DNA from: Streptomyces sp. SID5910
Lineage (GTDB): Bacteria; Actinomycetota; Actinomycetes; Streptomycetales; Streptomycetaceae
Direction: 5' to 3'
NCBI RefSeq assembly: GCF_009862125.1
Contig: NZ_WWHX01000398.1
Location: 16,217 to 80,216 of the forward strand
Length of the DNA: 64,000 nucleotides
Below are positions 17,888 through 25,256 of this stretch, in pieces. The translations under genes were made by a program, and so were the position numbers. The notes under the pieces are model-generated. The model worked only from the letters and a program-made list of their open reading frames with translations. It was not told the DNA's origin and did no database searches. Each line of letters opens with the position of its first letter. The stretch's first letter is position 1.

Positions 17888-18123
17888 ACTACACGACTCG
17901 TCGCAAGGCGGAAACCGCAGTGAGCGGAGCCGCCGTAGTCGGCGCCTGTCTCGGCATCCTGGCCGTCATCCCCTTCGAGGCGTGGCTCCTGATGCTCGTC
18001 CTGGGCGCCGTTCACAGCGTCTTCCTGGCCGTGCCGGCGATCGGCTACGGGACGGCCGTCCTGTTCGTCATCGGGTGGAACCTGGGCGCCGGCATGGCCC
18101 GACGGCTCTTCCGCCGCAAGTAG
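17884..18123 (+). CDS. Small two-TM membrane protein
   Basis: 79 residues, GTG start overlapping the previous stop. Two membrane segments (about 14-33 and 35-70, with a short break) and a basic C-terminus (MARRLFRRK) that would face the cytoplasm. Function unknown; it could act in superinfection exclusion, but nothing shows that directly. Confidence 0.7.
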   Translation: MNYTTRRKAETAVSGAAVVGACLGILAVIPFEAWLLMLVLGAVHSVFLAVPAIGYGTAVLFVIGWNLGAGMARRLFRRK

Positions 18124-18137
18124 CGCCAGTCACATAC

Positions 18138-18164
18138 GCGGGGCGTCCACATCGGGCGCCCCGC
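18138..18164 (+). terminator. Probable terminator hairpin
   Basis: GCGGGGCG (18138-18145) pairs perfectly with CGCCCCGC (18157-18164) across an 11-nt loop. There is only a weak T-tract after it. Confidence 0.55.
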
Positions 18165-18189
18165 TTCGCATGCACACAGGAGGAGAGAG

Positions 18190-18909
18190 ATGCACGAGTT
18201 CACACCGTGGCCCAAGACTGCCCGCCTCTTCCGGGACATCGTCGTGACGGAGAAGCTGGACGGGACGAACAGCGCCATCCACATCACGAAGGGCGCGGCC
18301 GTGCTGTGTCCCAGCAGCGTATTCGAGGCGTACCCCCTGAAGCTGGGGGAGGTTTTCGTCGACGGCTACATCTGGTTCATCACCGCCCAGTCCCGGAAGC
18401 GCATCATCACCCCGGGCAAGACAACCGACAACTACGGCTTCGCCGGCTGGGTCCACGACAACGCCGCGGACCTCGTCCGCATCCTGGGGGAGGGCCTGCA
18501 CTTCGGCGAGTGGTGGGGCCGCGGAATCCAGCGGGGCTACGGCCTGGAGGGTAAGCGGTTCAGCCTCTTCAACACGACGCGTTGGGACGCCGTTGACGAG
18601 GACAGCGGGACGTCGATGAAGTCCCGTGCCGAGCAGTCGGACATCATCGACCAGATCGACGTCGTCCCCACGCTGTACGTCGGCCCGTTCAGTGAGTCCG
18701 TCGTCTGGCAGATCGTTGACGACCTGCGCACTTACGGTTCCGTGGCGGCGCCTGGCTTCGAGAACGCCGAAGGCGTTTGCATCTTTCACACGGCGTCAGG
18801 GCGTGTGTTCAAGGTGACCAGTGACCACCGTGACGGGAACCCGCAACGCCTGGCGTCGGGACCGCTGAACGACGTCCGCCGCGACGCCGGCAAGTGGGAG
18901 GCAGCGTGA
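18190..18909 (+). CDS. RNA ligase family protein (Rnl2-like nucleotidyltransferase)
   Basis: 239 residues. Covalent nucleotidyltransferase motifs are visible in order: motif I EKLDGTN (Lys about 22, the AMP-accepting residue), FGEWWGRG (motif III/IIIa), ENAEGVCIFH (motif IV) and FKVTSDH (motif V). The family seals nicks in RNA using ATP. Phage RNA ligases repair host tRNAs cut by anticodon nucleases during infection, so this may be counter-defence. AGGAGGAGAGAG precedes the ATG by 3-4 nt. Confidence 0.85.
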   Translation: MHEFTPWPKTARLFRDIVVTEKLDGTNSAIHITKGAAVLCPSSVFEAYPLKLGEVFVDGYIWFITAQSRKRIITPGKTTDNYGFAGWVHDNAADLVRILGEGLHFGEWWGRGIQRGYGLEGKRFSLFNTTRWDAVDEDSGTSMKSRAEQSDIIDQIDVVPTLYVGPFSESVVWQIVDDLRTYGSVAAPGFENAEGVCIFHTASGRVFKVTSDHRDGNPQRLASGPLNDVRRDAGKWEAA

Positions 18910-18921
18910 AACGACTCACGG
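18904..18921 (+). promoter_or_regulatory. Palindromic operator (stoperator-like), copy 2
   Basis: GCGTGAAACGACTCACGG; halves GCGTGA/TCACGG around AACGAC. It spans the stop of the RNA ligase gene and the start of the lipoprotein gene, so part of it is translated (MKRLT). Confidence 0.6.
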
Positions 18922-19127
18922 TCTCCTGTCGACGGTGCGTCGCAGTCGTCCTGGCCCTTGTCGCAGCCCTGATGCTCCTCGCAGCCTGCGACTTCAAGGA
19001 CTCCACGGCGCAGCCGTCGTGCTACGAGATCGACGTCGACGCCCCGAAGCGTCCGACGGTGAAGAAGCCGACCGGCCCGAAGGTGACGGCGCCGGCACTG
19101 CGAACCCCGACGAAGAAGAGGAGATGA
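18906..19127 (+). CDS. Prophage lipoprotein
   Basis: 73 residues from GTG 18906, overlapping the ligase stop. N-terminus MKRLTVSCRR, a hydrophobic stretch, then the lipobox LLAAC at about 24-28: a signal peptidase II lipoprotein with a short mature part that ends in a Lys/Pro/Thr-rich tail. Small prophage lipoproteins often block superinfection (for example T5 Llp and TP-J34 Ltp), and that is the most attractive role here, by inference only. Confidence 0.72.
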   Translation: MKRLTVSCRRCVAVVLALVAALMLLAACDFKDSTAQPSCYEIDVDAPKRPTVKKPTGPKVTAPALRTPTKKRR

Positions 19128-19128
19128 C

Positions 19129-19218
19129 ATGGAAGCCGGCGGAGGAATCATCCTGATCATCATCATCGCCTTCTTGCTTCTGGGGGCGTCGGGCAAGGAT
19201 TCGGGAGGCAAGCAGTGA
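19129..19218 (+). CDS. 29-residue membrane micropeptide
   Basis: ATG 19129 follows the lipoprotein stop by 1 nt, with GAAGAAGAGGAG as a binding site. The sequence is MEAGGG, a run of Ile/Leu forming one short membrane helix, then GASGKDSGGKQ. It overlaps the next GTG by 4 nt, which supports translation within the operon. Too short for family assignment. Confidence 0.55.
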   Translation: MEAGGGIILIIIIAFLLLGASGKDSGGKQ

Positions 19219-19427
19219 CCCCCGAAGAGTACGCCGCAGCGCTGGAGGACGAGCGCCGCGCACGCAACGAGCGAGCACGCTACATCGTCCGGGAGGAGTA
19301 CGACGCGCACCACCTGATGCGCCGCAACGGCTCCGGCCAGGCGTGGGGCGTGGCTCGCTACACCAACCCCGAGACGGCCGCCCTGGCGGCTGCGTTCCTG
19401 AACCGCCTGAAGGAGGACGAGGCGTGA
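19215..19427 (+). CDS. Small hypothetical protein
   Basis: 70 residues, GTG start overlapping the micropeptide stop. Helical and strongly charged (DERRARNERARYIVREEYDAHH), no membrane segment or metal motif. Part of the coupled small-gene run; function unknown. Confidence 0.65.
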   Translation: MTPEEYAAALEDERRARNERARYIVREEYDAHHLMRRNGSGQAWGVARYTNPETAALAAAFLNRLKEDEA

Positions 19428-19606
19428 CCCTCGAAGAGCACGCACGAGCCATCGAAGCCGCTATCCAGTCGGCTGCGAGGGATGGTTACTACCTGGACGA
19501 CGGCGAGGGCCTGGCCGTGACGGGCCTTGAGCTGAACGACGTCGACGACGCCGATCGAATCACGTCATGGGAGGAGATACGCCTCCCGGAGTCCCCGCTC
19601 ATCTAG
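19424..19606 (+). CDS. Small acidic hypothetical protein
   Basis: 60 residues from GTG, overlapping the previous stop by 4 nt. Acidic (GYYLDDGEGL, NDVDDADR). It is the last gene of this unit, followed by a terminator. Acidic phage peptides can be DNA mimics or anti-host factors, but no motif supports this here. Confidence 0.65.
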   Translation: MTLEEHARAIEAAIQSAARDGYYLDDGEGLAVTGLELNDVDDADRITSWEEIRLPESPLI

Positions 19607-19630
19607 CGCAAGTCACACACGCACCACACC

Positions 19631-19657
19631 GCCCCCGGTTGCTTCGGCGCCGGGGGC
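19631..19657 (+). terminator. Terminator hairpin
   Basis: GCCCCCGG (19631-19638) pairs with CCGGGGGC (19650-19657); loop TTGCTTCGGCG. No long T-tract, as is common in Streptomyces. Confidence 0.7.
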
Positions 19658-19681
19658 TGAGTGCGTAGGAGAGGAGAACAC

Positions 19682-20053
19682 ATGGACACCCCGGGAATGC
19701 GCGAGCTGCGGCACTGGATGGAGAAGACCGCAGACCCCGACAAGGTCGACGGCTACGCAGAAAGGCTTTACGAGTGCATCGGCAACGAAGCCGTCGACGT
19801 CGAGCACCTGAAGCAGCGTGCGGAGGCGACGAACGCGGCCCTCGTCGACGAGTACCGCGGAGAGGTCTACGCCTGCCGAGCCATCCTGCGGACGCTTCAG
19901 AAGTTCGCCAGCGGTCGCGACGACGACACCGCACGGCGCGTGTACGCCACACTCTCCCGCTTCAACCTGGGCGAGATGTACCGCCCCGGAGGTGGCGGAG
20001 CGGACCGCTACCTGATCCCCGTGGAGCTGACGGAAGAGGAGACCGCAGCATGA
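19682..20053 (+). CDS. Hypothetical helical protein
   Basis: 123 residues, preceded by AGGAGAGGAG. Predicted mostly helical (EYRGEVYACRAILRTLQKFASG). It opens a new run of overlapping small genes. No family recognised. Confidence 0.7.
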   Translation: MDTPGMRELRHWMEKTADPDKVDGYAERLYECIGNEAVDVEHLKQRAEATNAALVDEYRGEVYACRAILRTLQKFASGRDDDTARRVYATLSRFNLGEMYRPGGGGADRYLIPVELTEEETAA

Positions 20054-20280
20054 CGACGCCCGTGCAGTTCACCACATTCGACGGCGGAACCATCGACGTC
20101 GACTACATCGGCAACTGGGTGGACATCCACCTCCGCGCCCCGAACGGGCGGACCGTCGCCACGGTGGAGATGTCCGTCGACGACGCGAATCACCTGATCC
20201 GACAGCTCGAAGGGTGCACGCCGGACGAGGCGGAGGAGCGCTACATCGAGGGCTACAGCGACGGATACGAGGCGGCATGA
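20050..20280 (+). CDS. Small hypothetical protein
   Basis: 76 residues, ATG overlapping the previous stop (ATGA). The N-terminal half looks like a small beta sheet (VQFTTFDGGTIDVDYIGNWVDIHLRA has alternating strands) and the C-terminus is acidic and aromatic (EERYIEGYSDGYEAA). Function unknown. Confidence 0.68.
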   Translation: MTTPVQFTTFDGGTIDVDYIGNWVDIHLRAPNGRTVATVEMSVDDANHLIRQLEGCTPDEAEERYIEGYSDGYEAA

Positions 20281-20510
20281 GCGCCCTCTACACCATCACG
20301 GCGTACATCCTGGCGCACTACGCCGACGATGACCCCGCCTACGTGGCACGCATCCGTCCGCAGCTCGAAGCGGAGGCGCAGGAGCTGTACGACGCCGTAG
20401 CGCACGAGTTGGCGGCGTGCACCCGGGCGGAGAAGGACTCATGGCCGCAGGCGACTCAGCGTGTGGCCATTGCGTGCGTCGCTAATCGCATCGACCCGGA
20501 GGTCCCCTGA
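20277..20510 (+). CDS. Small hypothetical protein
   Basis: 77 residues starting at an ATGA overlap. Helical with an acidic middle (YADDDPAYVARIRPQLEAEAQ). No motif recognised. Confidence 0.66.
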   Translation: MSALYTITAYILAHYADDDPAYVARIRPQLEAEAQELYDAVAHELAACTRAEKDSWPQATQRVAIACVANRIDPEVP

Positions 20511-20950
20511 TGCACATCGGACGATCCTGGGGCGGCGGAGGCCACCTCGAAGCCGCCTGCCCCTGCCCGCTCGAACCCTGCGGCCTCGTCGACCGAGACA
20601 AGGTGGTCGACGAGTGCGACCAGCACTCGCCCATGGCGTGCAAGACGATGCGCACGGGGCATCGTCCGGAGGACTGCCCCGGCGTTGGTCGGGACGTCGT
20701 GGTGGCCATCGGCAGGACGGAGACCGCGCGGTCGACCGTCATCGACGCCGCCTCGATGGAGGAGGCGGGATACGTGAACTTGTTCCTCCTCGACGCGCTC
20801 GACGACTACCGCGCGGCCGTGGAGCACGAGGCGGCGGAGCGGATTCGCATGTTCCCCGAAACCCCAGCAGGACACGCCGCGGACTGGTGGGACGCCGCGA
20901 CGATTCCCGACGCCATCGTCAACGAGATCGACCCGGAGACAGCCTCATGA
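20510..20950 (+). CDS. Hypothetical Cys-containing protein
   Basis: 146 residues, starting at a TGATG overlap. The N-terminal half has several cysteines (CPCPLEPCG, ECDQHSP, ACKT, DCPG) that may bind zinc; the C-terminal half is helical and acidic. Function unknown. Confidence 0.66.
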   Translation: MHIGRSWGGGGHLEAACPCPLEPCGLVDRDKVVDECDQHSPMACKTMRTGHRPEDCPGVGRDVVVAIGRTETARSTVIDAASMEEAGYVNLFLLDALDDYRAAVEHEAAERIRMFPETPAGHAADWWDAATIPDAIVNEIDPETAS

Positions 20951-21093
20951 GCCGCCACGCCAAGGACCCCCGCACCGACGCCAGCCGTGCCGGCGAGGAG
21001 TTCGACGACCTCTTCCGCACGTCGACGCAGCGAGCGGAGGAGAAGCGTGCCGCTGGCCGCTACCCCTACGACCTCCCGGAGGTGGTGCGCTGA
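20947..21093 (+). CDS. Small hypothetical protein
   Basis: 48 residues at an ATGA overlap; hydrophilic and charged (EEFDDLFRTSTQRAEEKRAAG). Its reality rests on overlaps at both ends. No function can be given. Confidence 0.55.
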   Translation: MSRHAKDPRTDASRAGEEFDDLFRTSTQRAEEKRAAGRYPYDLPEVVR

Positions 21094-21275
21094 TGGCGCT
21101 CAGCGTGGAGACGGTTCAAGCCCTGGCGGTTGTACAGGAGACGTCGTGCCACATGGCATCCGACCGTAACGGCCACCTCCCCATCCCGCGGGAGTTGGCG
21201 GCGCTCCTCGTCGCCCTGACGGAGGAGGTTGCGCGCCTGGACGCGCGAGTCAAGGAACTGGAGGCGAGGCCGTGA
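21093..21275 (+). CDS. Small hypothetical protein with C-terminal coiled coil
   Basis: 60 residues; the last 20 (LTEEVARLDARVKELEARP) form a coiled-coil heptad pattern. Overlaps its neighbours by 1 and 4 nt. Confidence 0.6.
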   Translation: MALSVETVQALAVVQETSCHMASDRNGHLPIPRELAALLVALTEEVARLDARVKELEARP

Positions 21276-21604
21276 AGTACACCGACCACGACGGCGACAC
21301 ATGGGAGGCCGTCAATGAGGGGCGGCACCTTCTGTGCGTCGCGTCGTCAGTGAGCGGCTTCGAAGGGTCGTCGTTCACACGGGAGTTCGTGGAGGAGCAC
21401 TACGGGCCACTCAATCCGGAGGGTGCTCAAGAGCAGCAGGACGCCCCTGCTCCCGCCCTTCCGACGGTCGAAGGCGTCATGAGCCGCGCAAGCGTCTTCC
21501 AGTCTGCTCACGCCCTCGTCACGGGCCTCCCGTGGGGCGACGAGGAGAAGCCGTCCGTGTACGACGTCCTGAGCGTCGCGAAGTGGCTGGAGGGTGACGA
21601 ATGA
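21272..21604 (+). CDS. Hypothetical protein
   Basis: 110 residues from GTG 21272. The opening MKYTDHDGDTWEAV is a beta-hairpin pattern that recurs, as DRDGDVWQAV, in the protein at 27866, so the two probably share a small fold. The C-terminal half (VYDVLSVAKWLEGDE) is helical. Function unknown. Confidence 0.66.
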   Translation: MKYTDHDGDTWEAVNEGRHLLCVASSVSGFEGSSFTREFVEEHYGPLNPEGAQEQQDAPAPALPTVEGVMSRASVFQSAHALVTGLPWGDEEKPSVYDVLSVAKWLEGDE

Positions 21605-21798
21605 GCGCACCCGTTCCCGGCACGGGGCGCCGACGATGGCACACCCGTAAGGACCGGGCTGGGCGGCCGAATGGGCTGCTAGCTGCAAGCCGAATCGTGC
21701 CGCACCGGTACGGCGACGAGGGCGACAAAGGTCCGTGGTTCCGACGCATCGTCCGGCGTCGAGAGGCGCGGCTCTGGAGAAGGGAGGCGGGTGCATGA
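21601..21798 (+). CDS. Small basic hypothetical protein
   Basis: 65 residues, very basic (RRRWHTRKDRAGR, RRIVRRREARLWRRE), hence a possible nucleic-acid binder. ATGA overlaps at both ends support translation. Confidence 0.6.
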   Translation: MSAPVPGTGRRRWHTRKDRAGRPNGLLAASRIVPHRYGDEGDKGPWFRRIVRRREARLWRREAGA

Positions 21799-22184
21799 TG
21801 TACACCCTCGCCGACGCCATCCGCGACGAGTTCCGTCGCACTCACCCTGGCAACCGGGGCGTCCTCAAGTGCACGTCGTGCTACCGGCGCAAGGACCGGG
21901 AGGAGTTCCGCGAGACGCCATGGCATGGACGTGCGGCAGCGTGCAAGCGCTGCGAGGGCGTGACGTGGCTCATCCTCCAGTACGAGCAGCAGCGTTGGGC
22001 CCTGGCGCAGGAGCGGGAGAAGACGCGCATGCTGCGTCGGCACGTTCAGAGGCTCCGGTTTGCCCACTACCGCCCGCGCTACGTCATGGGCTGGCCCTCG
22101 TCGGCCCGCCCGCTTCTGACGGAGCCGATCCCGGGGACCGCACGGCACCGAAAGCGCGCACGACTCACGAAGGAGAACCGATGA
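21795..22184 (+). CDS. Zinc-ribbon protein
   Basis: 129 residues. CTSCYRRKDREEF...CKRCEG gives a CxxC-x(n)-CxxC zinc ribbon of the type seen in phage HNH-associated or transcription-factor-like proteins; a helix follows and the C-terminus is basic. ATG 21795 is chosen over 21798 because it overlaps the preceding stop as elsewhere in this block. Function unknown; nucleic-acid binding is likely. Confidence 0.68.
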   Translation: MMYTLADAIRDEFRRTHPGNRGVLKCTSCYRRKDREEFRETPWHGRAAACKRCEGVTWLILQYEQQRWALAQEREKTRMLRRHVQRLRFAHYRPRYVMGWPSSARPLLTEPIPGTARHRKRARLTKENR

Positions 22185-22360
22185 CCGACACCCTTGCCCG
22201 CATGCTCTTCGAGACGTGGGCTGCGCAGTACGACCCGGAGGCGGATGCCGACTTCGTCCGTCAGCAGCACGGCGTGCTGAGCATCATGCGCCCCCACCTC
22301 TACCCGCCGCAGGTCCCGGAGACGTTCCGCGGCCCGAAGTGGGGGACTCGATGGAGGTAG
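22181..22360 (+). CDS. Small hypothetical protein
   Basis: 59 residues from ATG with AAGGAGAACCG directly upstream. Contains PHLYPPQVPETF; no domain recognised. Overlaps the HNH gene start by 10 nt. Confidence 0.6.
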   Translation: MTDTLARMLFETWAAQYDPEADADFVRQQHGVLSIMRPHLYPPQVPETFRGPKWGTRWR

Positions 22361-22779
22361 AGGAACGGTTCTGGTCGAAGGTCGACTTCGACGCTCACGA
22401 CGAAGAGCGGTGCTGGTCGTGGACAGCCACCAAGTGCCGTGACGGATACGGGTCGTTCTACCTCTGCGGAAGCATGGTGGGCGCGCACCGCATGGCCTAC
22501 ACGCTCGAAGTCGGGGAAATACCTGCGGGCCTGGAGCTAGACCATACGTGCGGCAACAGAGCGTGCGTCAACCCTGCGCACTTGGATCCGGTAACCCACG
22601 CAGAGAACGTTCGGCGTGGGCGGGTCGGTCGGCACAACCGGGCGAAGGCGGCGTGCCCAGAGGGCCATCCCTACGACGCCGTCAGAACGCGAACCGACGG
22701 TACTACTTACCGCGCGTGCCGACGCTGCGAAGCGTCGTACACCCGCCGATTTCGTGAGAGAAGGGGGAGGCGAGCATGA
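22351..22779 (+). CDS. HNH endonuclease
   Basis: 142 residues. HRMAYTLEVG (His), LELDHTCGNRACVNPAHL (Asp-His, zinc CxxC and the final Asn/His) and THAENVRRG form the HNH_3 signature of stand-alone phage endonucleases. A C-terminal Cys-containing tail (CPEGHPYD...CRRCEASY) adds a second zinc knuckle. Such nucleases are often selfish homing elements; integration into the overlapping operon suggests it may instead be adapted to phage use. Confidence 0.85.
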   Translation: MEVEERFWSKVDFDAHDEERCWSWTATKCRDGYGSFYLCGSMVGAHRMAYTLEVGEIPAGLELDHTCGNRACVNPAHLDPVTHAENVRRGRVGRHNRAKAACPEGHPYDAVRTRTDGTTYRACRRCEASYTRRFRERRGRRA

Positions 22780-23318
22780 GCGTGCCGCAGTGTGGAGACT
22801 TCGCTCTGACCCGCATCAAGGGCCTGGCTGGTGCCTTCGTGGCTGCCGGCCAGGCCCTCGTGGGCGACGCGGCACCCGTCCAGCACGCCTTCGTCTACGT
22901 CGGCAACGGCTACATAGTGCAAGCCATGCCGGGCGGGGCGGAGAAGATCCGTCTCGACGAGGCGTCGGAGCCGGTCCTCTGGTCGACGGGCGCCTTCGAC
23001 CTGACGGCCGCGCAGCGCATGCGGATCTGCTACGAGGCGCGGAGCCTTGTCGGGACGCCGTACAGCTTCCTCGACTACGCGTCCATAGCGCTCGCCCACT
23101 ACCGCATCAGACCCCGGTGGGTGCGGGAGTTTGTGGCGGACACGGGGCACATGATTTGCAGTCAGTTGGTCGACGAGGTGTACCTCCGTGCGGGCGTGCA
23201 TCTCTTCGACGACGGCCGGCTCGCGGGCGACGTCACGCCGGGGGACCTGTATAAGGCGCTGCGTCCGAAGCGCGTGGCATCAACGGATCGCGATCTGAGG
23301 AGGCTGGCTCGTGGGTGA
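22776..23318 (+). CDS. NlpC/P60-superfamily protein (permuted papain-like, YiiX type)
   Basis: 180 residues. An N-terminal GDFALTR strand, HAFVYVGNG (putative catalytic His about 36) and later YSFLDYASIAL and MICSQLVDEVY (putative catalytic Cys about 127) form the circularly permuted NlpC/P60 pattern of YiiX/YaeF-like enzymes. Family members act on amide or acyl-thioester bonds; target unknown. No signal peptide, so it acts inside the cell or is released at lysis. Located far from the lysis genes. Confidence 0.72.
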   Translation: MSVPQCGDFALTRIKGLAGAFVAAGQALVGDAAPVQHAFVYVGNGYIVQAMPGGAEKIRLDEASEPVLWSTGAFDLTAAQRMRICYEARSLVGTPYSFLDYASIALAHYRIRPRWVREFVADTGHMICSQLVDEVYLRAGVHLFDDGRLAGDVTPGDLYKALRPKRVASTDRDLRRLARG

Positions 23319-23835
23319 GCAGTACGGAGCACCGGAGGTCTACGACAGCTCTGACGAGTACAGCCGGGACGACCGCATCGAGACGTACTACCAGGGTTGG
23401 GGCGCCCGTGAGATGGCGGAGCGCATCGTCGAGCTGGAGGACGAGCTAGGCGCGGACGTCGACGGCATCTGCACCGGCATGCACGCGGACGTGGCGGAGG
23501 CGCGGGCGGAGGTGGAGCGGGTGCGTACCCGTCTGGTTCGCACGGAGAACCTTCGTAGGGTCGCGCACTACCGGCGCGACCGCTACCGCCTCGCCTGGCT
23601 CTCCGCCCGGCGACGTGCCGCCCACGAGTCCGTCATGGCGACGGAGGCCGTCGAGCATCTCACCGCTGACCGGGACCGGTGGCGGCAGAGGTACGAGCGC
23701 CTGGCGGCAGAGCTGGAGGCGTCGCGTAAAACGACTCACGCGCCTCGTCTGGAGTACGCCGGCGAGGACGAGGACGGCCCCGTCTACAAGCTCGCCGAAA
23801 GTCCCGTGTCACATCCGGGGGCCAGCGCCCCATAA
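23311..23835 (+). CDS. Hypothetical coiled-coil protein
   Basis: 174 residues, GTG start overlapping the previous gene by 8 nt. Acidic N-terminus (DSSDEYSRDDRIETYYQGW), then coiled coil (about 30-145). Its 3' part contains operator copy 3 as coding sequence. The gene ends upstream of promoter motif C. Function unknown. Confidence 0.68.
   Translation: MGEQYGAPEVYDSSDEYSRDDRIETYYQGWGAREMAERIVELEDELGADVDGICTGMHADVAEARAEVERVRTRLVRTENLRRVAHYRRDRYRLAWLSARRRAAHESVMATEAVEHLTADRDRWRQRYERLAAELEASRKTTHAPRLEYAGEDEDGPVYKLAESPVSHPGASAP
23724..23741 (+). promoter_or_regulatory. Palindromic operator (stoperator-like), copy 3
   Basis: GCGTAAAACGACTCACGC, within the end of the preceding coding region and 67 bp upstream of promoter motif C. 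Its conservation despite coding constraint argues for selection on the DNA site. Confidence 0.7.
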
Positions 23836-23838
23836 CCC
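23808..23838 (+). promoter_or_regulatory. Phage-specific promoter motif, copy C
   Basis: GTCACAT-N14-CCCATAACCC followed by ATGTGTAAG, 62 nt before the RDF start. It overlaps the last codons of the preceding gene. Confidence 0.72.
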
Positions 23839-23900
23839 ATGTGTAAGGCCGAACGGCCGCACACACCACGCACACCGTCACCGACGAAAGGCACTCACAC

Positions 23901-24677
23901 ATGGCGAACAACCTCGCGAACATCTGGGACGCCGACCCCGACGCCGCTCCGAAGGAGGCGCCTTCCTTCTCCGACGACATCGCCGGCCGCTTCCGGTCCG
24001 GTCGCCTCGTGAAGACGGGGCGGACGGAGACGCCGGAGTCACTCAACGAGTGGCGGGTCACCACCGGCGACCCGTCCGTCGCGAAGAAGGTCGCGGAGAT
24101 CCTGGGCGGGGAGCCGGAGTCCTGGGAGACCGACCGTGAGGACAACATCGAGATCCTCACCGACGCCAAGACGGTTCAGATCGTCATCGAGCCGGACGGC
24201 GTCGACGCCTCCTTCAAGCAGTTCGTTCCGGGCGCCGGCATGACGCACCACTGCGACGGCTTCAACTACCTCTCCCCGGACGAGGACAAGGGCCAGTCCT
24301 GCGGCTGCCCGTCGCTGATCGCGGAGCGGAAGCTGAAGGCGCAGCAGATGCGCGGCCCGAAGCCGTCCGTCGACATCACCTTCCGCATGGCGGACGCTCC
24401 GGACCTGGGCAAGTTCCGCTTCAACTCCGGCTCGTGGAAGCTCGTGGAGGCCCTCGGTCCGCTGTTCGCCGACCTCGACAAGCACGGCAACGCGGGCGAC
24501 GAGGAGAGCGGCGTCGACGGCGTGCCCGTGCGGGCGTCGCTGACCATCGAGAACGTGTCCTACGTCCCGAAGAAGGGCCCGCGCGCCGGCCAGACCGTCT
24601 CGTACAACAAGCCCGTCATCAAGGTCTTCGGTGCCGCTGAGTCGGCGGGTGACGAGGGCCTGGCGAAGGCAGCGTAA
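23901..24677 (+). CDS. Recombination directionality factor, phiC31 gp3-like
   Basis: 258 residues. The start MANNLANIWD, the block GRFRSGR...SLNEWRVTTGDPSVAKKVAE, the paired cysteines (HHCDGFN...CGCPS) and DAPDLGKFRFNSGSW agree with my recollection of phiC31 gp3 and its relatives. These proteins bind the serine integrase and switch it to attL x attR excision. Here it is the first gene after promoter motif C, fitting lytic induction. The cognate integrase should lie left of the window. Confidence 0.85.
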   Translation: MANNLANIWDADPDAAPKEAPSFSDDIAGRFRSGRLVKTGRTETPESLNEWRVTTGDPSVAKKVAEILGGEPESWETDREDNIEILTDAKTVQIVIEPDGVDASFKQFVPGAGMTHHCDGFNYLSPDEDKGQSCGCPSLIAERKLKAQQMRGPKPSVDITFRMADAPDLGKFRFNSGSWKLVEALGPLFADLDKHGNAGDEESGVDGVPVRASLTIENVSYVPKKGPRAGQTVSYNKPVIKVFGAAESAGDEGLAKAA

Positions 24678-24704
24678 GCGGCTCATGTAGCACGCACAAC
24701 GCAA

Positions 24705-24743
24705 GGCGCCGCTCCCAATGATTCCGGCACTGGGAGCGGCGCC
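24705..24743 (+). terminator. Strong terminator hairpin
   Basis: GGCGCCGCTCCCA (24705-24717) pairs perfectly over 13 bp with TGGGAGCGGCGCC (24731-24743), loop ATGATTCCGGCAC. Confidence 0.8.
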
Positions 24744-24774
24744 TCTCACGATTCTACGCACAGAAGGAGGGCGA

Positions 24775-25245
24775 GTGGGTGGCGTCAGCTTTGCGCCGGC
24801 ACCTGGGTACCCGAACTACATCGTAGGCAGTAACGGCAAGGTCTACGGACCGCGCGGTGAGTTGAATCCAAAGATTGGGTCTTCTGGGTACGCCACTGTG
24901 TCCCTGGGGAGCCGGGCGCATGGCACCGGCCGCCAGGTATCGCTTCACCGACTCGTCCTCTGGGCGTTCGAAGGCCCGCCTCCCGGTCCTGGGTACGACT
25001 GCGATCACGTCGACGAGGACGCCACGAACAACGACGTGTCCAACCTCCGATGGCTGGGGGCCAGGGAGAACCGATCGAGGGCCGGGGAGTCCAACGCGGC
25101 AGCCAAGCTCACCGCCGCGCAAGTCCTGGAGATCCGCGCGGCCCTCGGCGCAGGGGAGACCGGCAAGTCGCTAGCTGAGCGGTACGGGGTGACCCCGACG
25201 ACCATCAGCTACATCCGGCAACGCAAATCATGGGCACACATCTGA
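24775..25245 (+). CDS. HNH homing-type endonuclease with NUMOD4 and HTH
   Basis: 156 residues from GTG 24775, with AAGGAGGGCGA just upstream; an earlier in-frame ATG would lie in the terminator. N-terminal NUMOD4-like (GYPNYIVGSNGKVYG), central HNH (VSLHRLVLWAF...DCDHVDEDATNNDVSNLRW), and a C-terminal helix-turn-helix (SLAERYGVTPTTISYIRQRKSW) that would add DNA specificity. This is the architecture of free-standing homing endonucleases, and its own terminator-bounded unit supports a mobile gene. Confidence 0.83.
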   Translation: MGGVSFAPAPGYPNYIVGSNGKVYGPRGELNPKIGSSGYATVSLGSRAHGTGRQVSLHRLVLWAFEGPPPGPGYDCDHVDEDATNNDVSNLRWLGARENRSRAGESNAAAKLTAAQVLEIRAALGAGETGKSLAERYGVTPTTISYIRQRKSWAHI

Positions 25246-25256
25246 GGAGAGAGAGC

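Noticed and set aside
18129..18157. Fifth copy of the GTCACAT promoter motif
   Set aside because: GTCACAT is present at 18129 but the sequence 14 nt later does not match CCCATWACC, and the stretch is a terminator hairpin.
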